DNA of 64,000 bases from Actinocrispum wychmicini (GCF_004345645.1 NZ_SLWS01000005.1:496001-560000), one strand, 5' to 3'. Numbered from the stretch's first letter, positions 9,733 through 19,630 are shown. Numbers and translations: made by a program. The notes: generated by a model not told the origin, from the sequence alone.

Positions 9733-10584
9733 GTGAGCAGCGCGTTGTTGGGTCCCGCTGAGGTGCGGCGGTTGGCCGCGGAGTTGGATGTGCGGCCGAC
9801 CAAGCGGCTGGGGCAGAACTTCGTGCACGACCCCAACACGGTCCGGCGGATCGTCAGCACGGCCGAACTGGCCGACGACGACGTGGTCCTCGAAGTGGGG
9901 CCGGGGCTGGGGTCGTTGACCCTGGCCCTGCTGCCCGCGTGCGGACGGGTCGTCGCCGTCGAGATCGACCCGGTGCTGGCCGGGAAGCTGCCGGCGACCG
10001 CCGCCGAACGTGCCCCCGAGCTGGCCGGCAAACTCACGGTGGTGACGGCGGACGCGTTGAAGGTGACCGCCGCGGAGGTCGGCGAGCCGACCGCGCTCGT
10101 GGCCAACCTGCCGTACAACGTGGCCGTGCCGGTGGTGCTGCACCTGCTGGCCGAGTTGCCGAGCCTGCGCACCGGCCTGGTGATGGTCCAGGCCGAGGTG
10201 GCGGACCGGATCGCCGCCGGGCCGGGCAGCAAGGCGTACGGCATACCGAGCGTCAAGGTCGCGTGGTACGCCGACGCACGGCGTTCCGTGACGGTGTCCA
10301 GGTCGGTTTTCTGGCCGGTGCCGAACGTCGACTCGGCGCTCGTGCGGTTCGTCCGACGCGAACCGCCTGCGAACGTCGACCGTGAGCGCCTGTTCGCGCT
10401 TGTCGACGCGGCCTTCGCGCAGCGGCGGAAGACGTTGCGGGCCGCACTGGGCGGGTGGGCCGGGTCGCCGGCACGGGCCGGGGAGATCCTCACCAGGGCC
10501 GGAATCGATCCAGCTCAGCGTGGCGAACAGCTCACCGTCCGCGAGTTTTCTCGCATTCTGGAAGCAGCCGACCACTATCTGTGA
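9733..10584 (+). CDS. ksgA: 16S rRNA dimethyladenosine transferase KsgA
   Basis: KsgA (RsmA) dimethylates A1518 and A1519 of 16S rRNA with SAM. The product (283 residues from GTG 9733) shows [11 protein letters not shown] for 16S binding, the SAM site [16 protein letters not shown], the acidic VAVEID strand end, and the catalytic NLPYNV motif. The C-terminal small helical domain ends normally. The frame is open back to 9715, but the product from 9733 begins [17 protein letters not shown] as expected. It lies downstream of rpfB as in mycobacteria, but here a riboswitch and a MetN-like gene separate it from ispE. Confidence 0.94.
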   Translation: MSSALLGPAEVRRLAAELDVRPTKRLGQNFVHDPNTVRRIVSTAELADDDVVLEVGPGLGSLTLALLPACGRVVAVEIDPVLAGKLPATAAERAPELAGKLTVVTADALKVTAAEVGEPTALVANLPYNVAVPVVLHLLAELPSLRTGLVMVQAEVADRIAAGPGSKAYGIPSVKVAWYADARRSVTVSRSVFWPVPNVDSALVRFVRREPPANVDRERLFALVDAAFAQRRKTLRAALGGWAGSPARAGEILTRAGIDPAQRGEQLTVREFSRILEAADHYL

Positions 10585-10683
10585 AATCGCCGGTGTGATG
10601 TTCGTCCGTCGGTGTGATGTGGGCCCTTAATTCCTGGGTCAGACCTTGCATCCGGCCGCCTGAGTCGGTTTGAATGCAAGTGC

Positions 10684-10775
10684 ATCCATCCCGAGCGGCT
10701 GAGAGACCTGGCTCCCTGACGCCGCAGCAACCACCTCGCCGAGGCAGGTGCTACCGCCAGGAGCGATGGAGGAAT
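10684..10775 (+). ncRNA. SAM-I (S-box) riboswitch
   Basis: The plus strand carries the S-box core: CGAGCGGCTGAGAGACCTGG, then TGACGCCGCAGCAACC, a P3/P4 arm around CTCGCCGAGG and GGTGCTACCGCCAGGAGCG. The closing helix pairs TCCATC near 10685 with GATGGA near 10765-10770. These are the conserved SAM-I elements (kink-turn GA pairs, GCAACC in J3/4). The 3' strand of P1 runs directly into GGAGGA, the Shine-Dalgarno of a 27-codon ORF at 10777, so SAM binding would most simply hide that site. The MetN-like gene downstream fits methionine-related control. Edges are approximate. Confidence 0.85.
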
Positions 10776-10776
10776 C

Positions 10777-10860
10777 GTGTTCGCGAGCATGCTCACCCAG
10801 CGTCGGGTCATCGACCAGGGCAGGCGAACTGTGACCGCGTGTCGTAGCCACAACGCCTGA
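10777..10860 (+). CDS. 27-codon ORF directly behind the SAM riboswitch
   Basis: GTG 10777 sits four bases after GGAGGA at the foot of the riboswitch and opens a 27-residue frame ending at TGA 10860. The peptide starts VFASMLTQRRVIDQGRR, is basic, and its codons mostly end in G or C as in real genes here. It is either a leader peptide whose translation controls the metN-like gene about 105 bp downstream, or a small protein in its own right. Confidence 0.5.
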   Translation: MFASMLTQRRVIDQGRRTVTACRSHNA

Positions 10861-10889
10861 TTCCCGCACCCGAGAACCCACCATGCTTC

Positions 10890-10906
10890 CGTCCTAAGAG
10901 GACGGT
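10890..10906 (+). promoter_or_regulatory. Hairpin between leader ORF and metN-like gene
   Basis: CCGTCCT-AAG-AGGACGG, a perfect 7 bp stem with a 3 nt loop, 30 bp after the leader ORF stop. There is no T run behind it, so it may be a pause site or Rho-linked control element rather than a plain terminator. Confidence 0.45.
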
Positions 10907-10965
10907 CCCTGTCGGACATCGGCAGTCGCCACCGCGACCGGGCCGTGTGCTGCGCTGGAGTAACC

Positions 10966-11979
10966 GTGATCACCGTAGAGAATGTCAGCAAATCCTTCTG
11001 GAGCCGAACCGGGAACGTCGTCGCACTCGACAACGTGTCCCTCGACGTGACCGCCGGTGCCGCCCTCGGGGTGGTCGGACCGGCCGACTCGGGCAAGTCC
11101 ACTTTGGCCCGTTGCGTGTCGTTGCAGGAGCGGCCGGACACCGGTGTGGTGCGCCTTGACGGGCTGAACACCGCAACGCTGGACACCCGCAGGCTGCGCG
11201 CCACCCGCCGCCAGATCGGTTTCGTCACCGGGGAGACGCAGCTTTTCAAGCAGCGCACCGCCGCGGGCAACATCGCGCTGCCGCTTGAGCAGTCCGGTGT
11301 GGACGGTCCGAGCCGGCGGACCCGGGTGGGCCGGCTGCTCGACCTGATCGGCATGACCGACAAGGCCGCCGTGTACCCGGACGACCTCACCGACGGCCAG
11401 CGGCGACGGGTGGCCATCGCCCGCGCGCTCGTCGGCGAACCGGCCGTGCTGCTCGCCGACGACCCGACCGCGGACCTGGACACCGACGGCACTGCGGGCG
11501 TGCTCGCCGTACTGGACCGGGCCCGCGCCGAACTCGGCGTGACGCTGCTGGTGGCCACCCAGGACAACAGCGTGGTCCGGCGGATCTGCGACGACGTCGC
11601 ACTGCTCGACGCGGGTCGGCTGGTCGAGCACGGCAACCTGTTCGAACTGCTGCGCTCGCCGGACAGCCGCGCCCTGGACGCGCTGCTGCCGGCGATCGAC
11701 GGGAACGCCGGACTGCCCGGCTGCGGCCAGGACCGGGTCGCGGACGTCGTGCTCGTCGGGTTCGCCGCGGTCGGCGCGTTGCTGCCGGAGGCCGCCTCAC
11801 GGTTCGGCGTGCAGGTGTCCGTCCTCGGCGGCGGTCTGACCCGGCTCGGTGAGACGCCGGTGGCGCGGTTCCGGATCGGACTGAAGGGCGAACGGACCGA
11901 CGGCACGCTGGCCTGGATGGCCGACCGGGGCGCGATCGTGCACCAGCCCCTGGCCGGTCCACAAGGTGTGGCGGCGTAG
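10966..11979 (+). CDS. MetN-like ABC ATPase with NIL domain, degenerate motifs
   Basis: MetN powers methionine import and senses methionine through a C-terminal NIL (ACT-like) domain. This 337-residue protein has that layout: ATPase domain (about 1-235) and NIL domain (about 255-337). But key motifs are altered: Walker A reads GPADSGKST (Asp41 where Gly or Ser is normal), the signature is LTDGQ instead of LSGGQ, the catalytic Glu after Walker B is Asp166, and the switch His is Gln199 (VATQD). No MetI permease or MetQ binding protein is nearby. It probably hydrolyses ATP weakly if at all, and may be a sensor or partner for a permease elsewhere. GTG 10966 has TGGAG upstream. The SAM-I riboswitch implies methionine-linked expression. 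Confidence 0.8.
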   Translation: MITVENVSKSFWSRTGNVVALDNVSLDVTAGAALGVVGPADSGKSTLARCVSLQERPDTGVVRLDGLNTATLDTRRLRATRRQIGFVTGETQLFKQRTAAGNIALPLEQSGVDGPSRRTRVGRLLDLIGMTDKAAVYPDDLTDGQRRRVAIARALVGEPAVLLADDPTADLDTDGTAGVLAVLDRARAELGVTLLVATQDNSVVRRICDDVALLDAGRLVEHGNLFELLRSPDSRALDALLPAIDGNAGLPGCGQDRVADVVLVGFAAVGALLPEAASRFGVQVSVLGGGLTRLGETPVARFRIGLKGERTDGTLAWMADRGAIVHQPLAGPQGVAA

Positions 11980-12029
11980 GACGACACGGCCGGAACGGCA
12001 GTCGAATGCGCACACGTAGGCTGCTAGGT

Positions 12030-12995
12030 GTGCTCGCTGTCGTTCCACCACCGGTCACCGTTCGCGTGCCGTCGAAGGTCAACCTGCACCTCGCCGTCGG
12101 CGAGGCCCGGCAGGACGGTTTTCACGAGCTGAGCACGGTGTTCCAGGCCCTGTCGCTGACCGACGAGGTGACCGTGGCGGTCGCCGACGAACCCGGCGTC
12201 GAGGTCATCGGGGAAGGCGCCGCCGAGGTGCCGACCGGCCCGAGCAACCTCGCCTGGCAGGCGGTGCAGGCCCTGGCCGAGCACGTCGGCCGGGACCACA
12301 CCGAGCCGAAGATCCGGGTGGTGATCCGCAAGGGCATCCCGGTCGCCGGCGGCATGGCCGGCGGCAGCGCCGACGCGGCCGCCGTCCTGGTCGGCCTGGC
12401 GTCGTTGTGGCGACTGGAAGTCGGCCGGGACGAGCTGGCCGGCGTGGCCTCGAAGCTGGGCAGTGACGTGCCGTTCGTCCTCCAGGGCGGCACCGCGTTG
12501 GGCACCGGCCGCGGTGAACGGCTGATCCCGGTGCTGTCCCGGCACCAGTTCCACTGGGTGATCGCGTTCGACCGTCGCGGCCTGTCCACCCCGAAGGTCT
12601 TCGAGGAACTGGACCGGCTGCGCGCGGAAGGCGACCCACCGCGCGTCGGAGCGGTCGAGCCGGTGCTGGAGGCCCTGGCGTCCGGCGATCCACGCCAGCT
12701 CGCCCTGTTGCTGGGCAACGACCTGCAGTCGGCCGCGATCTCCCTGCGCCCCGGGCTCCGTCGCACGTTGCGTGCCGGCGTGAACGCGGGCGCCCTCGCC
12801 GGCACTGTGTCCGGATCCGGGCCGACGTGCGCTTTCCTTTGTACGGACGCCGAAGCCGCCCTGCGCGTGGCCGCGGAGCTGGCCGGCGCCGGAGTGTGCC
12901 GGACTGTGCGCGTGGCGCACGGCCCGGTGCCGGGCGCGCGGGTCATCGGCGGCGAGGAAGCGCCCCGGCCGACACCTCCCGAGGTCCACGCCTAG
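12030..12995 (+). CDS. ispE: 4-diphosphocytidyl-2-C-methyl-D-erythritol kinase IspE
   Basis: IspE phosphorylates CDP-methylerythritol in the MEP isoprenoid pathway. The product (321 residues from GTG 12030) has the GHMP-kinase features: [14 protein letters not shown] at the N-terminus, the ATP-binding [15 protein letters not shown] loop near residue 110, GSDVPF, and the C-terminal [13 protein letters not shown] glycine loop. ATG 12006 is also in frame and adds eight residues; 12030 better fits the length before VTVRVP in relatives. It follows the MetN-like gene by 50 bp and precedes an ABC-F gene, and may share their transcript. Confidence 0.93.
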   Translation: MLAVVPPPVTVRVPSKVNLHLAVGEARQDGFHELSTVFQALSLTDEVTVAVADEPGVEVIGEGAAEVPTGPSNLAWQAVQALAEHVGRDHTEPKIRVVIRKGIPVAGGMAGGSADAAAVLVGLASLWRLEVGRDELAGVASKLGSDVPFVLQGGTALGTGRGERLIPVLSRHQFHWVIAFDRRGLSTPKVFEELDRLRAEGDPPRVGAVEPVLEALASGDPRQLALLLGNDLQSAAISLRPGLRRTLRAGVNAGALAGTVSGSGPTCAFLCTDAEAALRVAAELAGAGVCRTVRVAHGPVPGARVIGGEEAPRPTPPEVHA

Positions 12996-13038
12996 GTAGC
13001 CTCTTGGCTGAGGGTTTCGACGGGGAAAGCGCGGGTAG

Positions 13039-14796
13039 ATGGCCAATCTGGTCAATCTGGAAGCAGTGAGCAAGTCCTACGGTGTCCGGCCGTTGCTCGA
13101 CACGGTGTCGCTCGGCGTCGGCGAGGGCGACCGGATCGGGGTCGTGGGCCTGAACGGCGGTGGGAAGACCACGCTGCTGGAGGTCCTGTCCGGGATCGCG
13201 GAACCGGACGACGGCCGGGTCAGTCGCACCCGTGACCTGCGGATGGCCGTGGTCACGCAGCGCACGGAACTGCCCGCCGGCGGCACGGTCCGCAACGCCG
13301 TCCTGGATCCGCTGGGATTCCGGGCCGACCACGAGTGGGCCGCGGACCCGCGGGTTCGTGCCGTGCTCGACGGCATCGGGATCACCGCACTCGGTCTGGA
13401 CGCCCCGGTCGACCGGATGTCCGGCGGCGAACGCCGACGTGTCGCGCTGGCCGCGGCGCTCGTGCAGGAGCTGGACATGGTCGTGTTGGACGAGCCGACC
13501 AACCATCTGGACATCGAGGGCGTGCGGTGGCTCGCGGACCATCTGCTCGCCCGGCGTACGGCGCTCGTCGTGGTGACGCACGACCGTTGGTTCCTGGACA
13601 CCGTGTGCTCCCGGACGTGGGAGGTGCAGAACGGCAAGGTCGAGCAGTACGAGGGCGGTTACGCGGACTGGGTGTTCGCGCGCGCCGAACGGGCCCGCCT
13701 GGCCGACACGCTGGAGGAGAAGCGCCGGAACCTAGCGCGCAAGGAACTCGCGTGGCTGCGGCGGGGCGCGCCCGCGCGGACTTCCAAGCCGCAGTACCGG
13801 ATCGACGCCGCCGAGGCGTTGATCGCGGACGTGCCGCAGCCGCGCGACCGGGTCGAGCTGACCGCGTTCGCCAAACGGCGGCTCGGCAAGACCGTGATCG
13901 AGCTTGAGGACGTCAGCCTGGACATCGGCGACCGGTCGTTGCTGGACCACGTGACGTGGCGGCTCGGGCCGGGCGACCGGATCGGCCTGGTCGGCGTGAA
14001 CGGCTCCGGCAAGACCACGTTGCTGCGCCTGCTCGCCGGCGACCTGGACGCCCGGTCCGGCAAACGGGTTCAGGGACAGACCGTGCGGCTGGGGTACCTC
14101 AGCCAGGAACTCGCCGACCTGCCGGGTGACTTGCGCGTCCTCGAAGCCGTCGAGGAGATCGCCCGGCGGGTCACCCTGGGCAAACAGGAACTGTCCGCGT
14201 CCCAGCTGGCGGAGAAGTTCGGGTTCCCGCCCAACCGGCAGTGGACCCCGGTCGCGGACCTGTCCGGCGGCGAACGGCGGCGCCTGCAGCTGTCCCGGCT
14301 GCTGATGGCCGAGCCGAACGTGTTGCTGCTCGACGAGCCCACCAACGACCTGGACATCGACACGTTGCAGCAACTGGAAGACCTGCTCGACTCGTGGCCG
14401 GGCACGCTTGTCGTCGTGTCGCACGACCGGTATCTGGTCGAACGCGTTTGCGACGAGGTGTACGCGCTGTTCGGCGACGGACGGGCCAAACACCTGCCTG
14501 GCGGGATCGACGAATACCTGTCCCGTCGAGTCGCCACGGTCGCGCCCGCCCCGGTGAAGGCGCCCAAACCGAAGTCGAGCGCGGCCGACCAGCGGGCGAC
14601 CGGCAAGGAACTGGCCCGGCTGGAACGCGCGCTGGACAAGTTGACCAAACGTGAGGCCGAGCTGCACACGGCGTTGGCCGAGGCGGCGACCGACCCGGAC
14701 CGGCTCCTCCAGCTGGACGCGCAGCTCCGCGACCTGCTCAAGGAGAAGGACGAGGTCGAAGAACGCTGGTTGGAGATCGCGGACAGTGCCCAGTAA
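13039..14796 (+). CDS. ABC-F family ATPase (Uup/EttA-like)
   Basis: A soluble 585-residue protein with two fused ABC domains and no membrane segments, the hallmark of ABC-F proteins that act on the ribosome. Motifs occur twice: Walker A GLNGGGKTT and GVNGSGKTT, signatures MSGGERRRV and LSGGERRRL, and Walker B VVLDEPTNHLD and LLLDEPTNDLD. The linker between the domains (about residues 225-285) is charged and Arg-rich, as the P-site tRNA-interacting motif should be. The C-terminal ~90 residues form a Lys/Glu-rich coiled coil as in Uup. Both ATPase sites look intact. Its position after ispE is conserved in actinobacteria. Confidence 0.9.
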   Translation: MANLVNLEAVSKSYGVRPLLDTVSLGVGEGDRIGVVGLNGGGKTTLLEVLSGIAEPDDGRVSRTRDLRMAVVTQRTELPAGGTVRNAVLDPLGFRADHEWAADPRVRAVLDGIGITALGLDAPVDRMSGGERRRVALAAALVQELDMVVLDEPTNHLDIEGVRWLADHLLARRTALVVVTHDRWFLDTVCSRTWEVQNGKVEQYEGGYADWVFARAERARLADTLEEKRRNLARKELAWLRRGAPARTSKPQYRIDAAEALIADVPQPRDRVELTAFAKRRLGKTVIELEDVSLDIGDRSLLDHVTWRLGPGDRIGLVGVNGSGKTTLLRLLAGDLDARSGKRVQGQTVRLGYLSQELADLPGDLRVLEAVEEIARRVTLGKQELSASQLAEKFGFPPNRQWTPVADLSGGERRRLQLSRLLMAEPNVLLLDEPTNDLDIDTLQQLEDLLDSWPGTLVVVSHDRYLVERVCDEVYALFGDGRAKHLPGGIDEYLSRRVATVAPAPVKAPKPKSSAADQRATGKELARLERALDKLTKREAELHTALAEAATDPDRLLQLDAQLRDLLKEKDEVEERWLEIADSAQ

Positions 14797-14843
14797 CGAC
14801 CTTTGTCACTGTCGGGCGGTCAGGACCATTTAAGGTCGCGGGT

Positions 14844-16502
14844 ATGAGTCGGTTTGTGGACGTGTTGCTGGCTACCGCCCGCACCAGCGACAAGGGCATC
14901 ATCCTGGGCGAACCGGGATCGCCGGCGCGCCGCACCTGGGCACAGGTGCACGAGCAGGCCCAGGTGATGGCCGGCGGCCTGGTCGATGGCGGGCTCGCGC
15001 CGCGCAGCGCGGTCGCCATCCTGGCCGCGGATCCCGCCCTGATCGCACCCGCCATCCAGGCCGTGTGGCTGTCCGGCGGCAGTGTGACCATGCTGCACCA
15101 GCCGACCCCGCGGACGGATCTCGCGGTGTGGGCCGAGGACACCCTGCGCGTCCTGAGCATGATCGACTCGAAGCTGGTGCTGCTCGGCTCGCCCTTCGAC
15201 CAGCTCGCGCCCGTGCTGACCGAACACGGCATCCCGTACCGGCTGCTGTCCGAACTGAGCGGCACGTTCACCGAACCGGTCGTGGTCAGCGAGAACGACC
15301 ACGCCTTGCTCCAACTGACGAGCGGCTCCACGGCCGACCCGAAAGCGGTCCGGATCACCCACGGGAACCTGTTCTCGAACATCATGGCCATGGCCGACCG
15401 GGCGGCGCTGGACGTGGTGAACGACACGATGGTGTCCTGGCTGCCGCTGTTCCACGACATGGGCATGGTCGGCTTCCTGACCGTGCCGATGACGTTGGGC
15501 ATCGAACTGGTGAAGGTCACCCCGCCGGACTTCCTGCGCGCGCCGCTGCTGTGGATGGACCTGATCTCGCGGTACCGCGCGACGATCACCGCGGCGCCCA
15601 ACTTCGCGTACGCCATGGTCGGCAGGCGGATGGGCAACGCGGCCGACGGCGACTACGACCTGTCCACGCTCCGGCTGGCCCTGAACGGCGCCGAACCGAT
15701 CGACGCGGACGCCGTCAAAGCCTTCACTGACGCAGGCGCACGGTTCAACATGCCCGCGGAGTGCGTGTTCCCCGCGTACGGCATGGCGGAATGCACGCTG
15801 GCCGTGTCGTTCGCGCCGCTGTTCACCGGGCTGACCCTGGACTACATCGACGCGCACGCCCTGGAAGTGGACCGCCGCGCGGTTCCTGTGCCCCCGGGCG
15901 ACGGCGTCCGGTCGTTCGCCGTGCTGGGCAAGCCGTTGCCGGACGTGGAAGCGTCCGTGGTCGCGGAGACCGGTGCGGTGCTGGGGGACCGCGAGGTCGG
16001 CGAGATCCGGCTGCGCGGCGCGGCCATCACCCCGGGATACTTCACCGTCGACGGCCCTCGGTCCCTTCAGGACGAAGACGGCTGGATGCCCACGGGCGAC
16101 ATCGGCTACACCATCGACGGGGACATCGTGGTGTGCGGCCGCAACAAGGACGTCATCATCCTCGCCGGCCGGAACATCTACCCCACGGACATCGAGCGCG
16201 CCGCGGTCGCGGTGGACGGTGTGCGAGCCGGGAACGCGGTGGCCGTCCGGATCGACGCCGGCACCCGACGGGAGCGGTTCGCGGTCGTGTGCGAGTCCAA
16301 AGTGGCCGGTGACCCGGCCGAAGCCGCCCGGATCCGCCGCGAGGTCGCCAGCCGCGTGTTCGAAGCGGTCGAAGCCCGACCGGTCGCGGTGATCGTGCTC
16401 GCACCGGGCACCCTGCCGAAAACCCCCTCAGGCAAGCTTCGGCGGGCGGCCGCGGGCGAGCAGTTGCGGGACAGCATCAGGAAAAGCGAGTCAACGGACT
16501 GA
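14844..16502 (+). CDS. Fatty-acyl-AMP ligase / acyl-CoA synthetase (Pks16-like)
   Basis: A 552-residue adenylate-forming enzyme that activates a fatty acid as acyl-AMP. Visible motifs are the P-loop LLQLTSGSTADPKAV, SWLPLFHDMGM, the AYGMAECTLAVS segment, DGWMPTGDIGY with the ribose-binding Asp, and the C-terminal PKTPSGKLRR with the catalytic Lys. The HDMG motif and the general layout resemble FAAL/FadD proteins that pass acyl-AMP to carrier proteins. The gene lies between ispE and pth, exactly where M. tuberculosis has Rv1013 (pks16). Its natural partner is unknown. The 3' end overlaps the convergent hydrolase gene by 26 bp. Confidence 0.88.
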   Translation: MSRFVDVLLATARTSDKGIILGEPGSPARRTWAQVHEQAQVMAGGLVDGGLAPRSAVAILAADPALIAPAIQAVWLSGGSVTMLHQPTPRTDLAVWAEDTLRVLSMIDSKLVLLGSPFDQLAPVLTEHGIPYRLLSELSGTFTEPVVVSENDHALLQLTSGSTADPKAVRITHGNLFSNIMAMADRAALDVVNDTMVSWLPLFHDMGMVGFLTVPMTLGIELVKVTPPDFLRAPLLWMDLISRYRATITAAPNFAYAMVGRRMGNAADGDYDLSTLRLALNGAEPIDADAVKAFTDAGARFNMPAECVFPAYGMAECTLAVSFAPLFTGLTLDYIDAHALEVDRRAVPVPPGDGVRSFAVLGKPLPDVEASVVAETGAVLGDREVGEIRLRGAAITPGYFTVDGPRSLQDEDGWMPTGDIGYTIDGDIVVCGRNKDVIILAGRNIYPTDIERAAVAVDGVRAGNAVAVRIDAGTRRERFAVVCESKVAGDPAEAARIRREVASRVFEAVEARPVAVIVLAPGTLPKTPSGKLRRAAAGEQLRDSIRKSESTD

Positions 16503-17169
16503 GGTCCCGCAGCACGAGGTCGGCGGCTTCGAGGACCGCGCGGCGGGACTGCTCGGCGGGGTCAAGGACGTCGAAACCGTGCTGTCCGTCGGGGACGTCG
16601 ATCAGGCGTACCGCGGTGCCGGCCGCTTCCGCCTCGGCGCGGAAGCGGTCGACTGTGGCCTGCCATTCGGGCCGTTCCCGGCCCACTCTGGTCAGGATCA
16701 CCGGCCGGCCGGGACCGATGGAGTACGGGATGTCCAGCACCGGATACGTCAGCGCGAGGCAGCGCAGCCATTCGGGCGAGTCCGTCAGCCAACGGCCGAT
16801 CTGCATGGCCCCGGCGGAGAACGCCCACACCGCGATCCGGTCCGCGTCCACTTCGTCGAGCGCGCGCACCGACTCGACGATCCGGACCAGGCTTTCCGCC
16901 ATCTCCGGCCATTGCGAAACATCGTGGTATGGCTGGTCGATCACCACCCCGAGCACACCCCGGCCGGCCATGAGCCGTGCGTAGCCCTGGTACATCGGCC
17001 AGTGCCGGGGCCGTACCGGGAGTTGGGCCGTGATCGGTCCGGGTACGAAGATCACGGCAGGTAACGGACCTTCGGCGCCATCTGGTTGACACAGGTCGAA
17101 ATCGGCGTGCTCGGTCACTGTGCCGGACTCCGGGACGTCGACCACGAACTTCATCTCATGCGGCAACAT
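16477..17169 (-). CDS. Alpha/beta-hydrolase, dienelactone-hydrolase-like
   Basis: A 230-residue soluble alpha/beta-hydrolase. The nucleophile elbow reads AFSAGA near residue 117, with Phe where the first Gly of GxSxG is usual. An early VIFVPGP strand-turn forms the oxyanion region and the late GQHGFDV carries the candidate catalytic His; an Asp precedes it in the RLIDVPD strand. ATG 17169 is used; ATG 17154 is possible. It begins 14 bp after the pth stop on the same strand, so it is probably the last gene of the rplY-pth transcript. The substrate is unknown. Confidence 0.75.
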   Translation of the reverse strand: MLPHEMKFVVDVPESGTVTEHADFDLCQPDGAEGPLPAVIFVPGPITAQLPVRPRHWPMYQGYARLMAGRGVLGVVIDQPYHDVSQWPEMAESLVRIVESVRALDEVDADRIAVWAFSAGAMQIGRWLTDSPEWLRCLALTYPVLDIPYSIGPGRPVILTRVGRERPEWQATVDRFRAEAEAAGTAVRLIDVPDGQHGFDVLDPAEQSRRAVLEAADLVLRDLSPLTRFS

Positions 17170-17183
17170 GTGCCAATTCTCGG

Positions 17184-17780
17184 CTATGACAGGGCGTGGA
17201 AGGTGTTCTGGGCCGCCTCAAGGCCGTTCGCCACCAGGGCCGCCACCGCGTCCGCCGCCTTGTCCAGCAGGAAGGGGAGTTCCTTCATCTCGATCTTGGC
17301 GAAGTCCTTCAGGACGAAGTCCGCCGGGTCCATCCGGCCAGGTGGGCGGCCGATGCCCACCCGAACCCGGAGATAGTCCTTGGTGCCCAGGGACTTGCTG
17401 ATCGACCGCAGGCCGTTGTGGCCGTTCTCGCCGCCGCCGAGTTTCAGTCGGACCGTGGCGAACGGCAGGTCCAGTTCGTCGTACACCACGACGATGTCCG
17501 CGGGCGCGACCTTGTAGAACCGGGCGATCCCGGCGACCGGGCCGCCGGAGACGTTCATGAACGAACGGGGTTTGGCCAGCACGACCCGGCTGCCGCCGAG
17601 CCGGCCCTCCAGGATGTCCGCACCGGCCTTGTGCGCCTTGAACTTCCCGCCGCCGACCCGGTCGGCCAGCTCGTCGACCACGAGCGAGCCGACGTTGTGC
17701 CGGTTGCCGGCATAGCGAGGGCCGGGGTTGCCGAGCCCGACCACCACGGTCAGCCCGGCCGTCCCCGGCCCGTCGGACAT
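17184..17780 (-). CDS. pth: Peptidyl-tRNA hydrolase
   Basis: Pth releases peptides from stalled peptidyl-tRNAs. The 198-residue product has all family landmarks: [19 protein letters not shown] with the catalytic His, the [12 protein letters not shown] segment, VYDELDLP with the conserved Asp, [13 protein letters not shown] and [12 protein letters not shown]. It starts five bases after the rplY stop, so the two are co-transcribed, matching Rv1015c-Rv1014c. Confidence 0.96.
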   Translation of the reverse strand: MSDGPGTAGLTVVVGLGNPGPRYAGNRHNVGSLVVDELADRVGGGKFKAHKAGADILEGRLGGSRVVLAKPRSFMNVSGGPVAGIARFYKVAPADIVVVYDELDLPFATVRLKLGGGENGHNGLRSISKSLGTKDYLRVRVGIGRPPGRMDPADFVLKDFAKIEMKELPFLLDKAADAVAALVANGLEAAQNTFHALS

Positions 17781-17785
17781 GTCGC

Positions 17786-18394
17786 TCAGGCCTCGTCGGA
17801 CTCGGCGGCCTCAGCCGGGGCCTCGCCGGTGTCGCCCTCGAGCTGCTCGGCCGTTGGCGCCGCGTTCACGGCCACGACCAGCGTGTCCGGGTCGGTCGCC
17901 AGGGTCGCGCCCTGCGGCAGCCGCACCTGGGCGGCCAGGACCTGGGTGCCGGCCGTGGTGCCGTCGATCGACAGCTCGACCTGATCCGGGATGTGCAGGG
18001 CCTCGACCTCGATGGTGATCGTGGTCAGGCCCTGGGTGACCAGGGTGCCGGACGCCGGTTCACCGGTCAGCACGACCGGGACCTCGACGCTGACCTTCTC
18101 GCCGCGCTTCACCAGCAGCAGGTCGACGTGCTCGATGTAGTTCTTGATCGGGTGGGTGGTGACGGTCTTGGTCAGCGCGAGCTCGGACTTGGAGTCCACG
18201 TCGAGCGTCAGGACGGCGTTCTGGCCGTGCTCACGGACGACACGGGCGAACTCGAGCGCCGGCAAAGCCAGGTGCTTCGGGTCGGAACCGTGGCCGTAGA
18301 GCACCGCGGGGATCTTGCCGGCGCGGCGGGTGCGGCGCGCGGCGCCCTTGCCGAATTCGGTACGCGACTCGGCGGCAAGACGGACCTCGGACAC
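17786..18394 (-). CDS. rplY: 50S ribosomal protein L25/general stress protein Ctc
   Basis: L25 binds 5S rRNA; the long actinobacterial form carries the extra C-terminal TL5/CTC domain. The product (202 residues) begins [20 protein letters not shown], typical of the 5S-binding domain, then the [18 protein letters not shown] segment linking to the second beta domain, and ends in an acidic Glu/Ala-rich tail. I set the start at GTG 18394, which has AGGAGAG upstream; the frame extends 42 codons further without a site or homology. It is the first gene of the rplY-pth-hydrolase unit. Confidence 0.93.
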   Translation of the reverse strand: MSEVRLAAESRTEFGKGAARRTRRAGKIPAVLYGHGSDPKHLALPALEFARVVREHGQNAVLTLDVDSKSELALTKTVTTHPIKNYIEHVDLLLVKRGEKVSVEVPVVLTGEPASGTLVTQGLTTITIEVEALHIPDQVELSIDGTTAGTQVLAAQVRLPQGATLATDPDTLVVAVNAAPTAEQLEGDTGEAPAEAAESDEA

Positions 18395-18610
18395 GGTGAT
18401 GCTCTCCTGTACTGACAACGTCGGGGGACGTCGGGGCGGGTAGAAGCAGGCGGGTAGGTCGTCATCGCGGCGGCGGCAGGCATGTGGACACGCGGCAACC
18501 GAACCAGCCGCGTCGATCACGCCAAGCTCATCGGAGCCGGGCCTCGCCGAGACAACCCCGATAGTTTACGTCAGCTTCGCGCCCACGTCGCCGGGGGTCC
18601 CCGGACACAC

Positions 18611-18640
18611 GTGTGCCCCCGAGAAGAATCGGGGGCACAC
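18611..18640 (-). terminator. Strong hairpin after prs
   Basis: GTGTGCCCCCGA (18611-18622) pairs perfectly with TCGGGGGCACAC (18629-18640): a 12 bp stem with a 6 nt loop, 10 bp beyond the prs stop. It separates the glmU-prs unit from rplY. No T run follows on the minus strand. The ~215 bp between it and rplY shows a possible minus-strand -10, TAAACT near 18568, and no gene. Confidence 0.8.
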
Positions 18641-18649
18641 GGCGGAGAA

Positions 18650-19630
18650 CTAGGCGTTGCCGTCGAACATGCTCGTCACCGAGCCGTCCTCGAAGACCTC
18701 CTGGATCGCGCGGGCCAGCATCGGGGCGATGGACAGCACTGTCATGCCCGGGAACCGCTTCTCCGGCGGGATCGGGAGGGTGTTGGTGAAGATCACCTCG
18801 CGGGCCTTGCAGTTCGCCAGGCGTTCGGTGGCCGGGTCGGACAGGATGCCGTGGGTCGCCGCGATCACCACGTCGGAGGCGCCCGCGTCGAGCAGGGCGT
18901 CGCAGGCCTTCACGATCGTGCCACCGGTGTCGATCATGTCGTCGACCAGCACGCAGAGCCGACCGGCGACCTCACCCACGACCCGGTTGGCGACCGCCTC
19001 GTTGGGTTTGAGCGGGTCGCGGGTCTTGTGGATGAACGCGATCGGGCGGTCCCCCAGGTAGGACGCCCACTTCTCGGCCAGCCGGACCCGGCCGGAGTCG
19101 GGGGAGACCACGGTGATGTCCGAGCCGCCGTAGGTGGCTTCGATGTGGCCGGCCAGGATGGACTGGGCGAACAGGTGGTCCACCGGGCCGTCGAAGAAGC
19201 CCTGGATCTGGGCGGTGTGCAGGTCGACCGTCATGATCCGGTCGGCGCCCGCGGTCTTGAAGATGTCCGCGATCAGCCGCGCCGAGATCGGCTCCCGGCC
19301 CTTGTGCTTCTTGTCCTGCCGGGCGTACGGGTAGAACGGCATGATCACGGTGATCCGCTTGGCGCTCGCCCGCTTCAGAGCGTCCACCATCAGCAGCTGT
19401 TCCATCACCCACTGGTTGATCGGCTCGGTGTGGCTCTCGATCACGAACGCGTCCGTGCCGCGCACCGACTCGTTGAACCGCACGAAGATCTCGCCGTTGG
19501 CGAAGTCGTACGCGGCCTGTGGGGTGATCCGCACGTTCAGTACCTTGGCCACTTCCTCGGCCAGCTCCGGGTGCGCACGGCCGGAGAACAGCATCAGCTG
19601 CTTTTTCGGGGTCCCGGACTTGGCGGTCAT
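18650..19630 (-). CDS. prs: Ribose-phosphate pyrophosphokinase
   Basis: Prs makes PRPP from ribose 5-phosphate and ATP, feeding nucleotide, His and Trp synthesis, and in actinobacteria also decaprenyl-phosphoryl arabinose. The 326-residue product has the class I layout: [17 protein letters not shown], the [15 protein letters not shown] loop, the flexible-loop [13 protein letters not shown] with catalytic residues, [19 protein letters not shown] metal and regulatory segments and the PRPP-binding [11 protein letters not shown]. Its ATG overlaps the glmU stop (ATGA), so it is translationally coupled to glmU. Confidence 0.97.
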   Translation of the reverse strand: MTAKSGTPKKQLMLFSGRAHPELAEEVAKVLNVRITPQAAYDFANGEIFVRFNESVRGTDAFVIESHTEPINQWVMEQLLMVDALKRASAKRITVIMPFYPYARQDKKHKGREPISARLIADIFKTAGADRIMTVDLHTAQIQGFFDGPVDHLFAQSILAGHIEATYGGSDITVVSPDSGRVRLAEKWASYLGDRPIAFIHKTRDPLKPNEAVANRVVGEVAGRLCVLVDDMIDTGGTIVKACDALLDAGASDVVIAATHGILSDPATERLANCKAREVIFTNTLPIPPEKRFPGMTVLSIAPMLARAIQEVFEDGSVTSMFDGNA

